A stretch of DNA of 64,000 nt from Unio delphinus (lineage: Eukaryota > Mollusca > Bivalvia > Unionida > Unionidae): positions 11,982,001 to 12,046,000 of the forward strand of contig JAQISU010000022.1 of NCBI GenBank assembly GCA_029339505.1. The letters run 5' to 3'. The notes below the pieces were generated by a model. The model was not told where the DNA came from and ran no database searches. It saw only the letters and a program-made list of their open reading frames with translations. Shown here piece after piece: positions 56,469-64,000 of the stretch. Every line of letters starts with the position of its first letter. The stretch's first letter is position 1. A program made the translations under genes and the position numbers.

Positions 56469-56925
56469 AACGTTTGACTATTTAAGTGGAATTTGAACCA
56501 GGTTATTAAAATTAACGGCAGAGAATTTTTGAAAGAACGTTCCTTATTTCGATTCCGTTTACGTTTAAGATATGATGAATGTATTATCAGTTCGTTTAGT
56601 CTTGAGCACGATGCAGTATCTAGAACCAAGGTGTGGTCATTTAATCTAATTAATGAGGATCCGTCGTATTGTAAGCGGTCACGTGACGGCGGTTTATTAA
56701 AAAACAAATGACGTCTAAACATTGGGACAAAACAACAGCTGAGAAAAATTCTAATGGTTCTCGTTTCCAAAACAAGGAAATGAATTCACACATACGAACG
56801 GAACAGCCAATGCATGATGAAACACAATAATGTAGACGATGATAGAGAACAAGCACAAATAACAAATACAGCACAAACTGGAAGAGCCAATCTCGAGCAG
56901 TTATGCGATGGCGGCCATCTTTCCC

Positions 56926-57168
56926 GACTGACTCAGTTGTCAAAAGCGCCCTGTTATGGATCACTGCCATCTCAACTCTGTCTGCATGGGTTCAAGTCTC
57001 AGAGTCTGCCAATTTGGGTGTGTGAGGAATGTTTTCAGTAGAATCTTGTTGATCAGTGTTTATTTCCAGGGATATTCCTTGGTTCTTCCTCTATAATTAA
57101 TATTGGCTGCCATGTAAAGCATATTCTGTGCTGAAAAATGGTATTCAACCCTACAACAACAATGACAA
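56926..57168 (+). mobile_element. tRNA-headed SINE unit, fused to LINE 5' end
   Basis: Head CGACTGACTCAGTTGTC, box B GGGTTCAAGTCTCAG, tail CTACAACAACAATGACAA. Confidence 0.65.
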
Positions 57169-58873
57169 CCCTTTCAATGACCTGTATCATATAGACTTTT
57201 GATATTTCTTTTCTTTCCATGACATCTTTCACAAAACAGATGGAAAGAATGGTCTCTTTATCTAATTGTATGATGTTCTCTAAAGAGTCATTTAATAGCT
57301 GAAAGAAATTAGTACAAAATCTTATTTTATGTACAAAAATATCCCTTAGGACACGGAGAGGAAGAATAATAAGAAACATTTTAAATAGAAAACGGTCATA
57401 ACCTTACTCTTCAATAACTTGTCTTGATTCATGGAACGGGGATGATTAATGCATTATACATGTCTTTGATAATAATTTTCCGTTTCTTTTATTTTCATTT
57501 CTGTGGCAATATCTGGTTCAAACATTTTTGTTCTTATACAACAATTTATCATCAGTGTCTCTCCTTTAGATATTGTCATTTTGTGAATATGTCCTGATAA
57601 CATAATCCTCCATATCCATTGGAATCTCATCAGTATTGAATTATTTATTTTGTCATTACTACGAATCTGGACCAACATATATGTCTAATATTCAGTTGCT
57701 TGCTTTAGACTTCTAATTCTGTTTGAAGAAATGTCATTGGTTGAAGTTTAACCAGCAGTATTTTATGACCTTTTGATGTATATCAATTCAGTGCCTAAAT
57801 GAATTATATATTTTCATCACTCAAGGACTGAAGATGACTAATAGACAGAAATGTATACCCCAATTCATTTTTTCATCCATGCAGACATATACGTGTGCAC
57901 ATATCGATTCATTAATCTTTAGATAAATACATTTGTAGAAGTATTGGCGCATCATATGTGTGTCATCAAGTTCTTTATTTTACATACAGACTATTCTTCG
58001 TAGTGAAATAATGTCATCCATAACTGGCTAAATGCTTTAAATGTATATACTTCTGTCTTTTTGGATGTTACAGCTGACAAGTAATGTTGATACTAAGCCC
58101 TCCATTCGAACCCTACATCATATTATATTCTTGTGTTCTCCTCTATTACCCTTTCAATGAGTCATATCGTATTACTGATTTTTGATATTTCTTCTTTTTC
58201 ATGACACCCTTCACAAAACAGCTGGTAAGTATTATATCTTGATATATATGTATTTCGTCTACTAAACAATCATTTAAGACATAAGAAAAGAGTAGAAAGT
58301 TTGATTTTTGTGCAGAATTATTTATAAGGAAATCTGAAAGGAAACATTAATGGAACAAATTCATAAGATTAAACCATTCCACACGACTTTGATAGATCTG
58401 TTTAGTTTTTAATTATATTTTCCTATTTCATTCTTCTAATTATATTTAGGGGAATTTAAAAGTTTCAGTGCTATCCAGCATAACCTTGCTGATATGTATC
58501 CATTCATTGCTTGATCAAATAGTGTATTTTTATCAATTACATGCTGAATATGACTAATAACTAGAAATTCATATTTATATACACATGTTCATCCATGCAT
58601 GCATGAATGTATGCACAAAAATATTCATAAATCTTTAGATAAATATATGTATGCAAGTATAGTCACATCATATGTGTGTCATTATGTTCTTTATTTTACA
58701 TGCAGACTATTCTAGTTTGTGAAATATAGCCATAGAAACTGATTGCATTAAAGGAATATACTTCTGTTATTATAGACCATATATCTGATAAGTAAAGTTG
58801 ATACTATGCTAAACATTGGGGCCCGATAGCATACTATATCAATGTGTTCCTCTCTATTACCCTTTGAATGGAG

Positions 58874-59120
58874 AGCCCAGAGTGACTGAGTTATGAAAAG
58901 CACTTTGTTATGGATCACTGCCATCTCACCTCTGTCTGCATGGGTTGAAGTCTCAGAGTCTGCGAATTTGGGTGTGTGAGAAATGTTGCCAGTAGGTTCT
59001 TGTTTGTCAGGGTTTCCTTCCAGGGATTTTTCTGGCTTCTTCCTCCACCATTAATTCTGGCTGCCATGTAAAACCTATTGTGTGCTGAAAAATGGCGTTG
59101 AACACTACAACAACAACAAT
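58874..59120 (+). mobile_element. tRNA-headed SINE unit in satellite
   Basis: Head GTGACTGAGTTATG; box B changed to GGTTGAAGTCTC; tail CTACAACAACAACAATAA. Confidence 0.65.
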
Positions 59121-60821
59121 AAGCCTTTCAGTGCCCTGTTTCACACTGACTTTTAATATTTATTTTATTTCCATGACATCTTTCACAAAACAGATGGAAG
59201 GAATGGATTTTTTATACGATTGTATTATGTTCCCTAAAGAGTCATTTAATCGATGGAAGACTTTAGTACAAAATCTTATTTTATGTGCAACAAAATCCCT
59301 TAGGAAACAGGGAGGAAAAATAATAGGAAACATTTCAAATAGAAACAGTCATGACCTTACTTTTCAATAACTTCTCTAAATTCATGGAAAAGAGATGATT
59401 AATGCATTATTCATATCTTTGATATTAATTTTCCGTTTATTTTATTTTCATTTCTGTGGTAATATCTCTTTCATACATTGTTGTTGTAATGCAATCATTT
59501 AACATCAGTGTCTGTTCTTTAAGTGTTGTCATTTTGTGAATATGTCCTGATAACATTAGCCTCCAAAATCCATTGGAATGTCATCAGTATTGAATTATTT
59601 ATTTTTTCATTACTCCGAGTCTTGATCAACATATATATCCAATGTTCAGTTGCTTGCTTTAGTCTCCTACTTCTGTTTGAAATAATGTCATTGCTTGAAG
59701 TGTATCCAGCAGTATTTTATGACCTTTTGATGTATATCAATTCAGTGCTTAAATGAATTGTATATTTTCATCACTGACAGACTGAAGATGACTAATAGCC
59801 TGAAATTTATACCCCAGTTCATTTTTTCATCCATGCACCTATGCACATAAAGATTCATTAATCTTTAGATAAATACATGTATAGAAGTATTGGCACATCA
59901 TATGTGTGTCATCAAGTTCTTTATTTTTCATGCAGACTATTCTTTTTAGTGAAATAATGTCATCCATAACTGGCTGGATGCTTTAAATGTATATACTTCT
60001 GTTCTTATGTTTGTTACAGCTGACAAGTAAAGTTGATACTAAACCCTCTATTCGAAACCCACATCATATTATATTCTTGTGATCTCCTCTATTACCCTTT
60101 CAATGAGTCGTATCGTATTACTGATTTTTGATATTTCTTCTTTTTCATGACACCCTTTACAAAAAAGTGTGTAAGTATTATCTCTTCATATAATTGTATT
60201 ACTTCTACTAAACAATCATGTAAAACAGAATAAAAGAGTAGAAAGTTTGATTTATGTGCATAATTATTTCTACGGAAATCTGAAAGGAAACATTAATGGT
60301 ACACATTCAGAAGATTAAAGCATTATACACGAATTTGTTAGAACTATTTCGTTCTTTATTTTATTTTACTATTTTATTCTTCTAATTTTATTTTGAGGGA
60401 ATTTAAAAGATTGAGTGCTATCCAGCAATACTTTGCTGATATATATATCCATTCAGTGGTTGATCATATAGTGTATTTGTATCAATAACATGCTTAATAT
60501 GACTAATAACCAGAAATTAATATTTATATACACATGTACATCCATGCATGCATGAACATATACAAGTAAATATTCATAAATCTTTAGATAAATATATGTA
60601 TACAAGTATAGGCACATCATATGTGTGTCATCAAGTTCTATATATTACATGTAGACTATTCTAGTTAGTGAAATGTAGCCATAGAAACTGATTGTATTAA
60701 AGAAATATACTCTTGTTATTGTAGACCATATACCTGATAAGTAAATTTGACACTGTCCTAAACATTGGAGCCCCACAGCATACTACATGATTGTGTTCCT
60801 CTCTATTACCCTTTGAATGGG

Positions 60822-61071
60822 GAGCCCACAGTGACTGAGATGACAAAAGCGCTTTGTTATGGATCACTGCCATCTCAACTATGTCTGCATGGGTTCAATT
60901 CTCAGAGTCTGCCAATGTGGGTGTGTGAGAAATTTTGTCAGTAGCTTCTTGTTGGTCAGTGTTTGTTTCCAGGGATTTTACTCGGTTCTTCCTCCACCAT
61001 TAATACTGGCTGCCATGTAAAGCCTATTGTGTGCTGAAAAATCGAGTTGAACTCTATACCAAAAGCAACAG
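60822..61071 (+). mobile_element. tRNA-headed SINE unit in satellite
   Basis: Head GTGACTGAGATGACAAAAGC; box B GGGTTCAATTCTCAG; degenerate tail ATACCAAAAGCAACAG. Confidence 0.6.
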
Positions 61072-62771
61072 AACCAGCCATTTACATGACCTGTATCATA
61101 TTGACTTTTAATATTTCTTTTCTTTCCATGACATCTTTCACAAAACAGATGGAAAGAATGGACTCTTTATATGATTGTATTATGTTCTCTAAAGAGTCAT
61201 TTAATAGACGGAACAAATTAGTACAAAATCTTATTTTATGTGCCAAAAATCCCTTAGGAAACAGAGGAAAAATAACAGGAAACATTTCAAATAGAAAAGT
61301 CATAACCTTAATCTTCAATAATTTCTCTTTATTCATGGAACAGAGATGATTATTGCATTTTACATATCTTTGATATAATATTGCGTTTATTTTATTTTCA
61401 TTTGTGTGGCAACATCTGGTTGATACATTGTTTTTCTAACGCAGTCATTTAACATCAGCGTCTTTTGTTTAATTATTATCATTTTGTGTATATGTCCTGA
61501 TAACATTATCCTCCAAATCCATTGGAATATCATCAGTATTGAATTATTTATTTTGTCATTACACCGAGTCTGGACCGACATATATATCGAATGTTCATTT
61601 TCTTGCTTTAGACTACTAATTCTGTTTGAAATAATGTGATTGATTGACGTTTATCCAGCAGTATTTTATGACCTTTTGATGTATATCAATTCAGTGCCTT
61701 AATGACTTGTATATTTATATCAATCACAGACTGAAGATGATTAGTAATCAGACATTCATACCCCAATTCATGTTTTCATCCATGCAGATATATACGTATG
61801 CACAAACATTATTCATTAATCTTGAGATAAATACAGGTATAGAAGTATAGGCACATCAAATATGTGTCATCAAGTTCTTTATTTTTCATGTAGACTACTC
61901 TATTTAGTGAAATACTGCCATCTATAACTGGCTAAATGCTTTAAATGTATATACTTCTGTTCTTATGGATCTTACAGCTGACAAGTAAAGTTGATACTAA
62001 GCCCTCCATTGGAACCATACATCATATTGTATCCTTGTGTTCGCCTCTATTACCATTTCAATGAGTCATATCGTATTACTGATTTTTTTTATATTACTTT
62101 TTTTTATGACACCCTTCACAAAACAGGGCGTAAGTAATATCTCTTGATATAATTGTATTACTTCTACTGAACAATCATCTAAGACAGAACAAAGGAGTAG
62201 AAAGTTTGATTTTATGTGTATAATTATTCCTTAGAAAATCAGAAAGAAACATTAATGGAACATATTCTTTCGATTAAAACATTCTTCATCATTTTGGTTT
62301 AACTATTTCATTTTTTTTATTTTATTCATTTAATTTTGTTTGAGGTAGTTTAAAGATTGACTGCTATCCAGCAGTATATTATGAGTTTGCTGATATATAT
62401 CCATTCAGTGCCTGATCATATAGTGTATTTTTATCAATTAAATTCCGAATATGCCCAATAACCAGAAATTCATATAGATATACACGTTTTTCCATAAATG
62501 CATGAACATATGCACATAAATATTCATAAATCTTTAGATAAATATATGTATACAATTATAGTCACATCATATGTGGCTCATCAAGTTCTTTATATTACAT
62601 GCAGACTATTCTAGTTAGTGAAATATAGCCATAGAAAGTAATTGCATTAAAATAATATACTTCTGTTATTATGGACCATATACCTGATAAGTAATGTTGA
62701 TACTATGCTAAACTTTGTAGCCCGACAGCATACTATATCTTTTTGTGCCTCTATATTACCCTTTGAATGGG

Positions 62772-63021
62772 GAGCCCAGAGTGACTGAGTTGTCAAAAGA
62801 GCTCTGTTATGGATGACTGCCATCTCACCTCTCTCTCCATGAGTTCAAGTATCAGTGTCTGCCAATTTGTGTGTGTGAGAAATATTGCCAGTAGGTTCTT
62901 CTTGGTCAGTGTTTCTTTCCAGGGAATGTTCTAGCTTCTTCCTCCTCCACCATTAATTCTGGCTGCCATGTAAAGCATATTGTGTGCTGAACAATGGCGT
63001 TGAACACTACAACAACGACAT
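62772..63021 (+). mobile_element. tRNA-headed SINE unit in satellite
   Basis: Head GTGACTGAGTTGTCAAAAG; box B changed to GAGTTCAAGTATCAG; tail CTACAACAACGACA. Confidence 0.6.
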
Positions 63022-64000
63022 TAAGCCTTTCAATGACCTGTTTCGGATTGACTTGTAATATTTATTTTATTTCCATGACATCTTTCACAAAACAGATGGA
63101 AGGAATGGATTCTTTATATGAATGTATTATGTTCTCTAAAGAGTCATTTAATCGATGGAAGAAATTAGTACAAAATCTTATTTATGTGCAAAATATCCCT
63201 TAGGAGACAGGGAGGAAAAATAATAGGAAACATTTCAAATAGAAAACAGTCATGAACTTACTTTTCAATAACTTCTCTAAATTCATGGAAAAGAGATGAT
63301 TAATGCATTATTCATATCTTTGATATTAAGTTTCCGTTTATTTTATTTTCATTTCTATAGTAATATCTCTTTCATACATTGTTGTTCTAATGCAATAATT
63401 TAAGATCAGTGTCTGTTCGTTAAGTATTGTCATTTTGTGAATATGTCCTGATAACATTATCCTCCTAAATCCATTGGAATGTCGTCAGTATTGAATCATT
63501 TATTTTTTCATTACTCCGAGTCTTCACCAACATATATGTCCAATGTTCAGTTGCTTGCTTTAGTCTTCTAATTCTGTTTGAAATAATGTCATTGATTGAA
63601 GTTTATCCAGCTGTATTTTATGACATTTTCATGTATATCAATTCAGTGCCTAAATGAATTGTATATTTTCATCACTCACAGACTGAAGATAATTAATAAC
63701 CAGAAATTCATACCTGAATTGATTTTATCATCCATGCAGACATATACGTATGCACATAAAGATTCATTAATCTTTAGATAAATACATGTATAGAAGTATC
63801 GGCACATCCTATGTGTGTCATCAAGTTCTTTATGTTTAGTACAGACTATTCTTTTTAGTGCAATACTGCCATCCATAACTGGCTAAATGCTTTAAATGTA
63901 TATACTTCTGTTCTTATGGATGTTACAGCTGACAAATAAAGTTGATACTAAGCCCTCCATTGGAACTCTACATCACATTATATCATTGTGTTCTTCTCAG

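Larger units (their letters stand above)
53982..56925 (-). mobile_element. CR1/L2-type LINE, both ends present (copy 4)
   Basis: The minus-strand LINE ends at 53982 in an (AAT)n-like tail after GTAAAGCGCTTAGAGC and GGCGCTATACAAAG, the usual CR1/L2 3' end. Its 5' end at 56925 abuts the SINE head exactly as in copies 1-3. Endonuclease at 55515-56468, RT at 54361-55305 and the C-terminal domain at about 54065-54430 are present with many breaks. Confidence 0.85.
57169..64000 (+). repeat. Satellite array, block 6
   Basis: The most regular part of the array: monomer starts at 58225, 60171 and 62130, spaced 1946 and 1959 bp. It runs off the window end. SINE units lie at 58874, 60822 and 62772. Half-B relic frames are open at 59092-59370, 61047-61349 and 62994-63203. 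No other gene is seen. Confidence 0.85.

Overview
The window is eukaryotic, AT-rich, repeat-dominated DNA, most likely from an invertebrate animal. This rests on a CR1/L2-type LINE, a tRNA-headed SINE, a Gypsy retrotransposon with Gmr1-like domain order and integrated Polinton-like viral DNA. No host gene is recognisable, and the species cannot be told from the sequence.

Bases 1-19606 are decayed integrated double-stranded DNA virus of the Polinton/Maverick (adintovirus-like) type. There are two copies of a replication/integration module arranged head to head. The left copy reads PolB-helicase-HNH (+), integrase (-), PLA2 (-), DUF5679-like zinc ribbon (-), packaging ATPase (+). The right copy mirrors it from about 5800 to 11312. 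Between the two ATPase 3' ends lie two related hairpin-forming terminal-repeat-like sequences, and between those a 133-bp relic of the 3' end of the last viral gene. To the right are a zinc-ribbon ORF, an HNH-NUMOD1 endonuclease and a structural block: a conserved unknown protein, a basic core-like protein, a major capsid-like protein, a hydrophobic minor protein, an adenain-type protease, a membrane-anchored unknown and a penton-like protein. Most genes carry stops or frameshifts. The left integrase is a full uninterrupted frame. The zinc ribbon and PLA2 are joined in both copies by an A AAA AAC heptamer in -1 register.

From about 19455 to the end the DNA is a tandem satellite with a monomer of about 1.95 kb. 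Each monomer has two diverged halves (A and B), and half A carries a tRNA-derived SINE. Both halves contain a relic of the last ~150 bp of the terminal viral gene, and the array is continuous with that gene at 19455-19606. The simplest reading is that the satellite was seeded from the viral end. The array has been reshaped by unequal exchange: 717-bp half-monomers, a 4.9-kb tandem duplication, a second duplication about 11.7 kb apart, and (TA)n expansions at homologous sites.

The array is interrupted by four related LINE copies on the minus strand (24236-25837, 35946-37545, 40848-42446, 53982-56925) and by a minus-strand Gypsy element (46261-52166). The Gypsy element has a CGTAT target duplication and has lost RT-RNase H and part of one LTR in one deletion. 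The viral genes would have formed one replication, packaging and capsid programme; all now look like genomic fossils, with the left integrase as the least damaged part.
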